From JBFHQE01 sp041592335 (GTDB lineage Bacteria > Pseudomonadota > Gammaproteobacteria > Thiohalobacterales > Thiohalobacteraceae), in the NCBI GenBank assembly GCA_041592335.1, contig JBFHQE010000004.1, positions 88,908 to 152,907 on the forward strand: a stretch of 64,000 nucleotides of DNA, read 5' to 3'. Positions within the stretch are counted from its first letter, which is position 1; each line of letters starts with the position of its first letter. The position numbers and the translations under genes are program-made. Positions 23,667 to 32,681 of the stretch are shown one piece after another. The notes beneath the pieces are model-generated. The model did not search any database. It had not been told where the DNA came from and worked only from the letters and a program-made list of their open reading frames with translations.

Positions 23667-25067
23667 ATGGCCAAACTGACATTCCTGGGTGCCGTCGACG
23701 GGGTAACCGGCTCGTCTTATCTGATCGAAACCCATAAGCAACGCCTGTTACTTGAATGCGGGCTGTTCCAGGGGAGCCGCGATGAAGAAGAGGGCAATGA
23801 ATCGCCTTTCCCCTACGATGTGAACAGCCTGGATGCCGTGGTTATTTCGCACGCGCATCTCGATCACAGCGGTCGTCTGCCCAGACTGGTCAAGGAAGGC
23901 TATCGCGGCCCTATCTATATGACGCCGCCAACCTATGACCTGCTGCAGATCATGCTCAAGGACGCCGCTTTCCTCGCGCAACGGGACGCCGACTGGGAAA
24001 ACAAACGTCGCCGTCGTTCCGGCAAGGACATTATCGAACCGCTCTACACAATTGAAGATGTCGAGGACACGCTTGCCCAGTGCCAGCAGATCGAATACCG
24101 CCAGCTGAGTGACATCCTGCAAGGCGTAAAACTCTGCTATCGCGATGCCGGCCACATTCTTGGTTCATCCATTGTCGAACTGTTTTTCGAGGAGGGCGGT
24201 GAAACCCGCAAGCTGGTGTTCTCCGGCGACCTGGGGAACAGTTGTGCCGCCTTGCTGCGTGATCCCGAAATTGTGAACGAAGCCGACGTGCTGTTGCTGG
24301 AATCCACTTATGGCGACCGCAACCATCGGCCAATGACTGAAACCCTGGCCGAGTTTGAGTCCATCATCACGGAGGCGGCCAGCCACAACGGCAATATTTT
24401 AATTCCATCCTTCGCCGTGGGCCGAACCCAGGAAGTCATCTTCCGCCTGGGCGAAATGTACCAAGCGGGAAAACTGGACCAGCTCGCCGTGTTTCTCGAC
24501 AGCCCCATGGCGATTGCGGCCACCGAGGTTTACCACCGTTACCAGGATGTGTTTAACCGCGAGGACAGCGCCGCGTTCAAACAGGCGAACTCGAAAAGCC
24601 TGCACACTTTTCTACCCGTGCTGCAGTATTCGCGCACGACCGAAGATTCCATGGCGCTCAATAACATCCATTCAGGCGCCATCATCATCGCTGGAAGCGG
24701 CATGTGCACCGGCGGCCGCATCAAGCATCACCTGAAACATAACCTGTGGCGCAAGGAAAGCCATGTGATCATCGTCGGCTTCCAGGCGCGCGGGACGCCG
24801 GGCAGGGCGCTGGTAGACGGTGCTGAAAAACTTTACCTGGCGGGCGAGGAAATCGTTGTGCGCGCCAGCATTCATACCCTGGGAGGATTCTCCGCGCATG
24901 CCAGCCAGACGCAACTGCTGGACTGGGTGTCCCATTTCAAAAAGTCGCGGCCATCGATCTACCTGATCCATGGCGAGACCGGCGCCAAGGAAGTGCTCAA
25001 ATCCGAACTTGAAAACAAGGGCTTTCCCGCCACCATCCCAGCGGCCGGCCAGACTATTAACCTGTAG
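23667..25067 (+). CDS. Beta-CASP metallo-beta-lactamase-fold RNA hydrolase
   Basis: The first ~200 residues are a metallo-beta-lactamase domain with the zinc motif SHAHLDHSG (His62, His64, Asp66, His67), DAGHILGSS (the third His) and SGDLG (Asp). A beta-CASP insertion (245-370, FAVGRTQEVIFRL, AGSGMCTGGRI) and a C-terminal RMMBL segment (GFSAHASQTQL, then HGE) complete the architecture of CPSF73-like ribonucleases. Bacterial members of this length (466 aa) are RNA-processing or DNA/RNA hydrolases of unclear role. GGAGG precedes the ATG. It is followed 83 nt later by the DUF155 gene on the same strand. Confidence 0.9.
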   Translation: MAKLTFLGAVDGVTGSSYLIETHKQRLLLECGLFQGSRDEEEGNESPFPYDVNSLDAVVISHAHLDHSGRLPRLVKEGYRGPIYMTPPTYDLLQIMLKDAAFLAQRDADWENKRRRRSGKDIIEPLYTIEDVEDTLAQCQQIEYRQLSDILQGVKLCYRDAGHILGSSIVELFFEEGGETRKLVFSGDLGNSCAALLRDPEIVNEADVLLLESTYGDRNHRPMTETLAEFESIITEAASHNGNILIPSFAVGRTQEVIFRLGEMYQAGKLDQLAVFLDSPMAIAATEVYHRYQDVFNREDSAAFKQANSKSLHTFLPVLQYSRTTEDSMALNNIHSGAIIIAGSGMCTGGRIKHHLKHNLWRKESHVIIVGFQARGTPGRALVDGAEKLYLAGEEIVVRASIHTLGGFSAHASQTQLLDWVSHFKKSRPSIYLIHGETGAKEVLKSELENKGFPATIPAAGQTINL

Positions 25068-25150
25068 GCCAAAATACTCGTTGCGGAGCGCCATGATTAG
25101 GCGCAAGATCGCGCCGTTTTATTTTCGCTCCATTCGAGTCGAGGTCTCCC

Positions 25151-25936
25151 ATGACACACACCACCGTGCGTGCCCGTGCCCGCCAGGTAGGAAAGGAAAT
25201 CCGTCTGCGCCAGATGCAACTGGTGGACGTTCTCGCGCGTGATCCGGTAACGCTGCGCTACCATGACACAGGCGTCTGCGTGCTGTTCCGTTTTGGCGTG
25301 GTGGTGTTTTTCGATGTCTCGCCCATCGATGAAGTCGGTTTCATCGATAAACTCGCGCCCTATATTGTCGAGCCCACGCAATCGGAACAGGTCGAATCCC
25401 TGACAATTCGAATCATGCCCGGTGTCGATGAACGCATCGAAGACGACGGCCTGTTGCTTTCGGGATGGGATACAGCGCACATGCAGCTGGTCGCCGAGGC
25501 ATTGGCGCGGAGCGAACTGCTGGATAACTACGAAATCAATATCGCCAAGACCTTCGACCGGATTGAACCCCTGGCCAACCAGATGAAATCCCATGGCCGG
25601 ATACCACGCCAGGCACGCTCGCTGCTCATCCATATTGGCGAGGTACTGGAAATACAGCACCGCATGGTGGGACGCGCCCAGGTCGGCGACAAACCGGACG
25701 TGATCTGGGAAAACCCCGGCCTGGAACGGCTATGGCTTCGACTGGAAAGTGATTACGATCTGGGCGACCGGCAGATTGCGCTGGACAGAAAACTGGAACT
25801 CGTCAACAGCACAGTGTCGACCCTGCTGGAAGCGCTTCAGGCCCAGCGTACATTGCGGGTCGAATGGTATATCACCATCCTGATCGTGATCGAAATCTTC
25901 CTCACGCTCTACGAAATGTTCATCCGAGGACATTAA
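25151..25936 (+). CDS. RMD1/YagE-family (DUF155) protein
   Basis: This 261-residue protein has the DUF155 layout: a beta-rich start (VCVLFRFGVVVFFDVSPIDE, 39-58), a long helical middle including RSELLDNYE, and a C-terminal transmembrane helix (WYITILIVIEIFLTLYEMF, 239-257). Members in mitochondria and bacteria are anchored by that helix and are implicated in membrane or sporulation-related roles; the molecular activity is unknown. GAGG lies 6 nt before the ATG. It is probably cotranscribed with the hydrolase gene, though functional linkage is not shown. Confidence 0.8.
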   Translation: MTHTTVRARARQVGKEIRLRQMQLVDVLARDPVTLRYHDTGVCVLFRFGVVVFFDVSPIDEVGFIDKLAPYIVEPTQSEQVESLTIRIMPGVDERIEDDGLLLSGWDTAHMQLVAEALARSELLDNYEINIAKTFDRIEPLANQMKSHGRIPRQARSLLIHIGEVLEIQHRMVGRAQVGDKPDVIWENPGLERLWLRLESDYDLGDRQIALDRKLELVNSTVSTLLEALQAQRTLRVEWYITILIVIEIFLTLYEMFIRGH

Positions 25937-26011
25937 GTAGAACAAAGACTTAAGAACCTTTCTTAAAGTTATCATTTACTTGTTAAACAGCGCTAGCTGG
26001 CCTGACCCTTG

Positions 26012-26035
26012 ATTAGAACGAACGGTCGTTCTAAT
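26012..26035. promoter_or_regulatory. TetR-type operator palindrome
   Basis: ATTAGAACGA (26012-26021) and TCGTTCTAAT (26026-26035) form perfect 10-bp arms around a 4-nt centre, ending 8 nt before the TetR-family gene. Operators of this form (GAAC...GTTC) are typical for TetR repressors, so autoregulation is likely. Confidence 0.75.
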
Positions 26036-26043
26036 ATTCCCGC

Positions 26044-26625
26044 ATGCCGGAATCTGCTCACAATGCCCGCGACAAAGTAATGAACACAGCCTTGAGGTTG
26101 TTTACCGAAAAAGGCTACTTCAATACCTCCATGCGCGATATCACCCGCGAGTCATCCGTCAGCACCGGCTCGGTTTACCACTACTTCAAGGATAAACAGG
26201 GCGTGGCGCTGGCCCTGTACGAGAGCCTCATTGAACGCATGAGCAATGAGCTGGAACAGATCAGACAGGCTCATGAAACGGCCCATGACCAGTGCCGTGC
26301 AGTCGTGGAATTGTTATTCAGAATCACCGACCGTGAACCCGAAGCGATGACGTTCATGTTGTACATCAAGCATCGAGAGTTTCTGCCCAGTGAACGTCCG
26401 GTGTGTTCATCAACACCGTTTCGGATGATGCGCGCCATGGTGGAAGAGGGTATGGCGCGTGGCGAAATCGAACCACGGGATCTGATGGTGGCTTCCAACT
26501 GCCTTTTCGGCGGCGCCGTACGCACTATTACCACGCACCTGGACGGCATTCTCGAGAAACCCCTGCACGATTATCTGGACGACGTCTGGACCTGTTCCTG
26601 GCGTGCCGTAGCCGCCTCGGGTTAA
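26044..26625 (+). CDS. TetR/AcrR-family transcriptional regulator
   Basis: The N-terminal helix-turn-helix (9-58) is standard: ALRLFTEKGYFNTSMRDIT, then SVSTGSVYHYFKDKQGV. The rest is a helical ligand domain (70-190) whose inducer cannot be predicted. Its own palindromic operator lies immediately upstream. No ribosome site precedes the ATG, so it may be made from a nearly leaderless transcript. The next gene starts 21 nt downstream, so the regulator probably controls an operon with the DsrE-like and membrane genes. The family normally represses; the ligand is unknown. Confidence 0.9.
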   Translation: MPESAHNARDKVMNTALRLFTEKGYFNTSMRDITRESSVSTGSVYHYFKDKQGVALALYESLIERMSNELEQIRQAHETAHDQCRAVVELLFRITDREPEAMTFMLYIKHREFLPSERPVCSSTPFRMMRAMVEEGMARGEIEPRDLMVASNCLFGGAVRTITTHLDGILEKPLHDYLDDVWTCSWRAVAASG

Positions 26626-26646
26626 ACCACACCGGAGTAAGCTGAA

Positions 26647-27153
26647 ATGATGAAGACAATGATGCAATTCCTGGCCCTGCTGATAATGCTGGCTATCACA
26701 ATTCTCCCGGTCAATGCCGCTCAACCTGAAATCAACGATGCACGGGCGCTGGGCAATCTAAGCACGGGTAAGGGTGTTTTTCTGGTGGATATCGGCGATG
26801 CAAACAAGCTGAATTTCTATCTTGAAGTCATACAAGGCACGCACCGTGGCATGAAGGCACAGGGCGTCGAGCCTGACTTTGTACTGGTTTATATCGGACC
26901 GAGCGTGAAATATCTCACTTCGCAACCATCAACAGAAGTGGATAGATCGGCGGGCGGTGTGCTTCTGGATATCGAAGCCAACGTTGAAGCCCTTGCGGCA
27001 CTCGGAGTCCGGCAGGAAGTGTGCGCTGTAGCCACGCAGGTGTTCGGTATCGATAACGAAACGGTATATGCCGGGATGAACCTGGTCGGCGATGGTTTCA
27101 TTTCATTAATCGGTTACCAGGCGCAAGGCTATCACCTGGTTCCGGTATTCTAG
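26647..27153 (+). CDS. Periplasmic DsrE-family protein
   Basis: A signal peptide (1-24: hydrophobic core, then VNA-AQ) directs export. The mature part has the DsrE-like alpha/beta layout: KLNFYLEVIQGTHRGMKAQG (58-77), FVLVYIGPSVKYL, and EVCAVATQVFGI with one conserved Cys at about 127. DsrE-type proteins carry or transfer sulfur on a cysteine, and periplasmic versions are common in sulfur-oxidising bacteria. GGAG lies 9 nt upstream. It lies between the TetR gene and a small membrane protein, with 21-nt gaps on both sides. The exact reaction is unknown. Confidence 0.75.
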   Translation: MMKTMMQFLALLIMLAITILPVNAAQPEINDARALGNLSTGKGVFLVDIGDANKLNFYLEVIQGTHRGMKAQGVEPDFVLVYIGPSVKYLTSQPSTEVDRSAGGVLLDIEANVEALAALGVRQEVCAVATQVFGIDNETVYAGMNLVGDGFISLIGYQAQGYHLVPVF

Positions 27154-27174
27154 AACTCTACGAGGTTACGAATC

Positions 27175-27594
27175 ATGTTCATGATTGAATACAAAGATAT
27201 GGGATGGTGGTACTGGTTAATCACGGCAATCCTGCTGACCTATGGCATCGCCGTGGATTCGCTGGGTTTCCTGCTGGCCATCGGGCTGACAATCTTTCAG
27301 CTAGCGCATTATCTGATTCGTGAGCGCGGCATCCGCGCATTTCCCGTACAGGTACGATTCTGGTACCTGATGTTGTTACTGATTTCATTGCCGGAACCGA
27401 TGCAGTGGATCTACTGGATACCGACAATCGGCACCTGGGCGCAGATCATCTTCGGTTACTGCGCCATGGCACGACTGGTGTCGCTATTTCCCTGGAATCG
27501 TTCCGAACCCTTCAGCCTGGCGCTGGTAATGAAGACCTTCTTTTCCCGACCCGTGCGCGGCAATGTGCTGCAGGGATTCGCGATGACCGAGTAG
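27175..27594 (+). CDS. Small membrane protein of unknown function
   Basis: This 139-residue protein has about four hydrophobic segments: 12-29 (WYWLITAILLTYGIAVDS), 32-48, 64-85 and 87-100, then a basic C-terminus. A His in helix 2 (FQLAHYL) and conserved Arg/Trp residues (RFWYL, FPWNR) are visible, but there is no known motif. GAGG lies 8 nt before the ATG. The location after a TetR gene and a periplasmic DsrE-like gene suggests a regulated three-gene unit; the role of the membrane protein in it is unknown. Confidence 0.7.
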   Translation: MFMIEYKDMGWWYWLITAILLTYGIAVDSLGFLLAIGLTIFQLAHYLIRERGIRAFPVQVRFWYLMLLLISLPEPMQWIYWIPTIGTWAQIIFGYCAMARLVSLFPWNRSEPFSLALVMKTFFSRPVRGNVLQGFAMTE

Positions 27595-27670
27595 GTAGGC
27601 CGCCATTAATTCCCGCCAACGCGATACAAAAATAATTTAACATAATATGTATTATGCGCATATTTGGATG

Positions 27671-28864
27671 TTATGCACTTGCCGATTTGAGCGGCTGTCC
27701 GTTCTTGTTCAGCCATTTCAACAGTTCGGCAACGGGCTTGGGACGCGAGATGTAAAAGCCCTGCGCCAGGTCGCATCCAAGTTCACGAATCTTGTCGAGG
27801 TTATCGAGCGTTTCAACACCCTCGGCGACCACGCTCATCCCCAGTTTGTGACCCAGCAGGATAACGGTCTCTACAATGGAAAAAGCTTCGCGATCGGTTG
27901 CCATATCCTGCACAAAAGAACGATCGATTTTGAGTTCCGAGAATGGCGCGCGGTACAGCTGGACCAACGAGGAATAACCGGTGCCGAAATCGTCAATCGA
28001 TAGCTTGAAGCCCTTCATGCGCAGCCGTGTCAGGATGTCCAGCGATTTGATCAATTCCTGCATCAAGGCTGTTTCGGTGACTTCAAAAGTGATGTGCAGC
28101 GGTTCCAGTGACAGCTCCCGCACCATCTGTTCCATATTTTCAGGCAAAGACAGTTCTTTCAACGTTGCTGCGGACATATTGATCGCCACGCTTAATTCAT
28201 ATCCCAGCGAGCGCCAGTCACCCGATTCCTGCGCAACCTTGCGCATTACCTCCCAGGTCAGTTCGTCGATGAGATTATGGGCTTCCGCGATGGGAATGAA
28301 CCGATCAGGACCGATAAGTCCGTAATCCGGGTGCTGCCACCGTACCAGCGCCTCGACGCCGACGGCCCTGTTTGTCTGGAGATTGATTTTGGGTTGGTAA
28401 TGAACGGTGATCTGATCCCTATTCATGGCAATACGCAGATCATCGGCGGTTAGAACAAATTCATCGACAATGACCTCGTCTCGATTTTCCTCGCCAGGAT
28501 GCAATTCAAGCATGGCGCAGAGTTCATGATGCCGGAACGGCTTGCTCAGGCTGCCGGCATAGTGCAGTTTTTGTTCAATCGCCAGCTTTTGCGCCGAATG
28601 CAATACACCGGAATCATGCCCGCTAATCAGGATTATCTGTGCCGAACATCCTTTATCCGACAGAAATCGCAGCACTTCAACGCCATCAATATCCGGCATG
28701 AACAGGTCAAGCATGATGACATCGATATCATCCCGAAAATCCTGCATGAAGCCCTGCGCATGTGTAAATACACGGGGTTCATAGCCAACGGATGAGGCAA
28801 CATCGGCGACAAACTGGGCCAATACCGCTTCATCATCGATTATTACCAGCTTTGGTTGAGTCAC
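27671..28864 (-). CDS. Response regulator with EAL cyclic-di-GMP phosphodiesterase
   Basis: A receiver domain (4-120, phospho-acceptor Asp53 in LDLFMPDIDG) is fused to an EAL domain (140-390). The EAL signature is GVEALVRW (169-176), and all other catalytic groups are visible: AINMSA, FEVTETA, DDFGTGYSS, LKIDRSF, VAEGVE and AQGF. Hydrolysis of cyclic di-GMP to pGpG is expected when phosphorylated. The start overlaps the stop of the upstream hybrid kinase gene by 4 nt (28861-28864), so kinase and regulator form a translationally coupled pair, which with the YfiR-like gene makes a three-gene operon. Confidence 0.93.
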   Translation of the reverse strand: MTQPKLVIIDDEAVLAQFVADVASSVGYEPRVFTHAQGFMQDFRDDIDVIMLDLFMPDIDGVEVLRFLSDKGCSAQIILISGHDSGVLHSAQKLAIEQKLHYAGSLSKPFRHHELCAMLELHPGEENRDEVIVDEFVLTADDLRIAMNRDQITVHYQPKINLQTNRAVGVEALVRWQHPDYGLIGPDRFIPIAEAHNLIDELTWEVMRKVAQESGDWRSLGYELSVAINMSAATLKELSLPENMEQMVRELSLEPLHITFEVTETALMQELIKSLDILTRLRMKGFKLSIDDFGTGYSSLVQLYRAPFSELKIDRSFVQDMATDREAFSIVETVILLGHKLGMSVVAEGVETLDNLDKIRELGCDLAQGFYISRPKPVAELLKWLNKNGQPLKSASA

Positions 28865-31479
28865 GGCCGTTCCCCCGCATCAATCAACTCACGCAACTGT
28901 CGCGCCAGGCTCTCTTTTTTATAAGGCTTCTGGAGCATCTGTATAGTCGAGTCCGTTATTTTTTCCTTGAGTGTATCAGAGGTAAAACCGGATGTAAGAA
29001 GAATTTTCAGATCAGGAAATTCCCTTTTCGCCTGATCGGCCAGCTCGAAGCCATTCATGCCCCCCGGCATAACCACATCCGAGAACAAGATATCCACATG
29101 GCTGCCGGAACGCAGAATGTTCAATGCTTCGTTCGCCGAGCGCGCGCGCAAGCAACGATATCCCAGTGAAGTCAGATACTCGCCCGCAAGATTCAGCAGA
29201 TCGCCCTCGTCGTCTACCGCAAGCACCATTTCACCACCTGATACATAGTCCACGGAAGACGACGGATCGACCGGGACATCGATAACAGCTGATTCAGCCG
29301 CCGGTAGATATAAATCGAATGTTGTACCCACGCCAATTTCGGAATCCACCCGAATCTGGCCGGCATAACGCTCGACAAAACCATACACCATCGCGAGACC
29401 GAGGCCGGTCCCTTTCCCAATTGCCTTGGTCGTGAAGAAAGGTTCAAAGGCATGCTCCTGAACCGCATCGCTCATACCTTCACCAGTGTCGGCAATGCTG
29501 ATCTTCACAAAACCTCGAACGGCAGCGCCTGTTGAAGCCGATTTAGCAGCGCCGCCAACTTTGTCGACCCTTTCAGTGCTGATGGACAGCCGCCCTCCTT
29601 CGGGCATGGCATCGCGGGCATTGATAACCAGGTTAAGAATACAGTCCTGGAACTCACCGGGGTCCATCTGCACGAGAGGAAGATCATCCGTGAAGCGGTT
29701 GATAACCTCTATCGCCGGGGTCAAGGCACGCTCGATAATTTTATCCATGTCGCGCAATTCATGATTCACATCCACGGATCGCAGCTCCTGGCTGTGACGA
29801 CGCGAAAAAACCAGCAACTGTCGCACGAGATCGACACAGCGCATGGTAGCCCGCGTTGCCGTGATGACCCATTCATGCGCCTTGGCGTCAGTCTTGAGAT
29901 AGCGTTCAAGAAAATCCAGATAACCGATCACTATGCCGAGCTGGTTATTGAAATCGTGCGCGATACCGCCCGCCAGGTGCCCTACCGCTTCCATTTTCTG
30001 GGCGCGTCGCAGGGCGTCTTCAGTCTGCCTCCGCTCCGTGACATCCTGCTTGATGGCCACAAAGTGGGTGATATCTCCTTCCATCGATTTCAATGGTTTG
30101 ATGATCTGCTCTTCCAGAAACAGGCTGCCGTCTTTTCTGCGATTCAGAATTTCACCTTGCCAGGTATGACCGCCAGAAATAGTCCGCCACAGATCATCGT
30201 AGAGAGTGTCATCCATCTGGCCTGATTTCAGCAGGCGTGAATTTTTTCCAATAACCTCCGCGGCGTTATAACCTGTCGTGGATTCAAATGCGGAGTTAAC
30301 GTAAACGATATCCCCCCGGGTATCCGTAATCACCACGGAGTTAGGACTCTGCTCCACCACTTCCGAAAGCTGCCGAATTTTTTCTTCCGCGAGCTTGCGC
30401 TCGGTGATATCTCGCACATAGGCAAGGAACACTTGCCGCTTGTCCAGTGTCACAAGACGAACACTGACTTCAACAGAAAAGTGTCTTCCCTGCCGGTTAA
30501 TATGCAGATCCTCGAAAATACAACTGCCATCGCTTGATTTGATCAACTCGATGGCATCCGGAATGTCTTTCAGGGCTGAGGGTGCAATAACATCCTGCAA
30601 ATTCATCCGCAGCATTTCATGACGCTCGTATCCATACGCCTTGCTGGCAACGGGATTGACGTCGATTATTTGCAGCGTCTCTGCATCTATCAGAAAAATA
30701 CTATCGCTCGCGCTTTCAAACAGATCCCGGTATTTACGCAGCAGGCTCGTCTGATCCGCCCGCGCCTGCTCCAGTTGCGTTGATTGGTCCTGCAGCGTAT
30801 CGAGCATGGAATTGAAGTTTTCCGCCAGCTCGCCAATTTCATCCCGCGCGCTGACTTCCGCCCTGAGTTGTCCCTGACCATTACGAATGGCACGCGCCAC
30901 CTGCGTGACCTGCTCGACCGGACCGGAGATCAGCTTTTGCAGAAACCCGGCCAGCAATGACGTCAACAGCACAGACGCAAGCATGGCAAAACCACTGAAC
31001 ACAAGTTGCCCATGGATACGGCTTTCCAGCGGCGACAGGTCGCTTACCAGGTACATGGTGCCCAGCAGGCGCTCATCCTGATAGATTTCATGAATGACGC
31101 TGACATACGCCTTGGTGTTCTGAAAGCCTTCATTGAGCTTGCTATAAATCGGACAATGGGTTTCGGAACCTTCCCGGTTGAAGGAACTGGCAATTTTGCC
31201 ATCGCCAAAATACAGGCATCCCTTCACAAGGTGCGGCAACTCCTGGAGAACCGCGAGGTTTTCATAAGCCAGGCGGTCATCCCTGAAAGCCAGCGCCGCG
31301 CTGGAACGGTTACCGAGCAATTCCGCCAGGGTGGAAATCTGGTTTAACAATAGCGCTCGTTCCTGGCGAAGATCCCACAGGATGCGCGCGCCGCTCATCA
31401 GGGCCACGACAAACAGACTGATAACAATAATCAGTGTAATGAGCTTGATGCGCAGACTTTGATTCCGGAACCAGTTCAT
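28861..31479 (-). CDS. Membrane hybrid sensor histidine kinase (HAMP-PAS-PAS-HisKA-REC)
   Basis: The N-terminus has a transmembrane helix (10-30), an extracytoplasmic sensor domain (about 35-155, CHASE8-like) and a second helix (158-180), then HAMP (181-235), two PAS domains (248-362 and 370-485), a HisKA domain with His508 in GGIAHDFNNQLG, an HATPase domain (RDAMPEGG, DTGEGM, GTGLGLAMVYG) and a C-terminal receiver (LFSDVVMPGGMNG, about residues 745-865). It should phosphorylate the adjacent REC-EAL protein directly or through its own receiver. The periplasmic YfiR-like protein, encoded immediately upstream with a 4-nt overlap, may control its sensor domain. Confidence 0.93.
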   Translation of the reverse strand: MNWFRNQSLRIKLITLIIVISLFVVALMSGARILWDLRQERALLLNQISTLAELLGNRSSAALAFRDDRLAYENLAVLQELPHLVKGCLYFGDGKIASSFNREGSETHCPIYSKLNEGFQNTKAYVSVIHEIYQDERLLGTMYLVSDLSPLESRIHGQLVFSGFAMLASVLLTSLLAGFLQKLISGPVEQVTQVARAIRNGQGQLRAEVSARDEIGELAENFNSMLDTLQDQSTQLEQARADQTSLLRKYRDLFESASDSIFLIDAETLQIIDVNPVASKAYGYERHEMLRMNLQDVIAPSALKDIPDAIELIKSSDGSCIFEDLHINRQGRHFSVEVSVRLVTLDKRQVFLAYVRDITERKLAEEKIRQLSEVVEQSPNSVVITDTRGDIVYVNSAFESTTGYNAAEVIGKNSRLLKSGQMDDTLYDDLWRTISGGHTWQGEILNRRKDGSLFLEEQIIKPLKSMEGDITHFVAIKQDVTERRQTEDALRRAQKMEAVGHLAGGIAHDFNNQLGIVIGYLDFLERYLKTDAKAHEWVITATRATMRCVDLVRQLLVFSRRHSQELRSVDVNHELRDMDKIIERALTPAIEVINRFTDDLPLVQMDPGEFQDCILNLVINARDAMPEGGRLSISTERVDKVGGAAKSASTGAAVRGFVKISIADTGEGMSDAVQEHAFEPFFTTKAIGKGTGLGLAMVYGFVERYAGQIRVDSEIGVGTTFDLYLPAAESAVIDVPVDPSSSVDYVSGGEMVLAVDDEGDLLNLAGEYLTSLGYRCLRARSANEALNILRSGSHVDILFSDVVMPGGMNGFELADQAKREFPDLKILLTSGFTSDTLKEKITDSTIQMLQKPYKKESLARQLRELIDAGERP

Positions 31480-32072
31480 GGTGATTCGATTCCCGAGCTA
31501 TCGCTATCAATACCAATCACGCGCTCGGCAACTTCCAGCAGTGTTGCGCGTGGCGTGAGGCCCGCCTTGAGGAGCGCTTTCCGATTCACTTCAAAACGAA
31601 GATGATCGTCTCTCTGCACAAACCCGATCATCCCGCCGTTCTGGATAAAATTCGGCTGGGTACTGACAGTCAATACGGGTGCAGACAGTAAATTTTTCGA
31701 AACACTGGGAAATTGATGCTCGGCACCGGCGCTGAAAAACAGTAATTGGCAGCCTAATATATTCGAGGTCGAATTAAGCCAAACAACGGTGAAATCGCGA
31801 TCCTGGTATTGATAGTCGGACACCTTCTTAAGCTCTGTGTAAACCGGGCTTACGCCGAGCACACAAAAGGTGAAGGAAGAATCCGCTGACTTGAAGGCAC
31901 TCTCGGGCCATTCAATAAACTGTGTGAAGTTGTACAGGTAGGCGGCTTGTAAACCAGATATTGAAGCAGAATCCTCAGCCACAACGACTGATGAACTCCA
32001 AATTCCTGCAAGGCAGCCGAAGACCTGTCTTAACATCATTCGGCGATATGAGCTTGTCAGTCCGCGTCGCAT
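31476..32072 (-). CDS. YfiR-like periplasmic regulatory protein
   Basis: This 198-residue protein carries an N-terminal signal sequence (basic RRGLTSSYRRMM, then a hydrophobic stretch). The mature region has family marks: QAAYLYNFTQFIEWPESAF (43-61), FCVLG, and late NRKALLKAGLTPRATLLEVA. In Pseudomonas YfiR binds the periplasmic domain of the diguanylate cyclase YfiN; here the same type of protein sits with a kinase whose output is an EAL protein, so it may relay a periplasmic or redox signal into that pathway. Two Cys are visible (70, 110). It is first in the operon; 172 nt upstream separates it from the VOC gene. Confidence 0.85.
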   Translation of the reverse strand: MRRGLTSSYRRMMLRQVFGCLAGIWSSSVVVAEDSASISGLQAAYLYNFTQFIEWPESAFKSADSSFTFCVLGVSPVYTELKKVSDYQYQDRDFTVVWLNSTSNILGCQLLFFSAGAEHQFPSVSKNLLSAPVLTVSTQPNFIQNGGMIGFVQRDDHLRFEVNRKALLKAGLTPRATLLEVAERVIGIDSDSSGIESP

Positions 32073-32244
32073 GCTGGTTCATCAACTCGTGGAATCAGCC
32101 CGATCATACTTCTGCCTCACCTCTTTCCCTCCCCCCCTGGGAAACGGGATTATGTTTATACGTGCAATTTTAAACGCTAGAAACTATAAATCAGATACAT
32201 TCTACAATAGATAACAGGGTTAATTGTCAGAAGATTGTAATCTC

Positions 32245-32667
32245 TCAGCGTTGAAATAGTTGCAATTGCCAGTTGTTAAATGCCTTGAACTCAAGCGCAT
32301 TGCCGCTGGGATCAAGCAAAAACAGAGTGGCCTGCTCACCCGGCTTGCCAGGAAAGCGAATCGTTGGCGGTATGACGAATTGAATATTAGATTCTTCTAA
32401 TTTTCTTGCGAGCGCCTGCCAGTCAGGCTTGTCGAGCACCACGCCAAAATGCGGCACCGGTACGGATTCGCCGTCCACCGGATTGGAATGGGACCAGGCT
32501 CGATAATCCGCACCGGCATAGTGACAGACCAGTTGATGACCGTAGAGATTGAAGTCCACCCAGTCGGTATCGCTCCGCCCTTCTTCGCAACCGAGCAGCT
32601 CACCGTAAAATGCGCGCGCGGCCCGCAGGTCATGCACCGGGATAGCCAGATGAAATGGCGTTATCAT
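32245..32667 (-). CDS. VOC-family (glyoxalase/dioxygenase-fold) protein
   Basis: This 140-residue protein has the two-repeat VOC pattern: PFHLAIPVHDLRAARAFYGELLGC (4-27) with His6, and a C-terminal FLLDPSGNALEFKAF with Glu, giving the expected metal-binding set (His, His, Glu), though the middle His is less certain. The length fits a single-domain dimeric VOC enzyme. The substrate is unknown. It is divergent from a class V aminotransferase with only 14 nt between the ORF starts as given, so both may share a regulatory region. Confidence 0.8.
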   Translation of the reverse strand: MITPFHLAIPVHDLRAARAFYGELLGCEEGRSDTDWVDFNLYGHQLVCHYAGADYRAWSHSNPVDGESVPVPHFGVVLDKPDWQALARKLEESNIQFVIPPTIRFPGKPGEQATLFLLDPSGNALEFKAFNNWQLQLFQR

Positions 32668-32681
32668 AGGTACTCCTGTTA

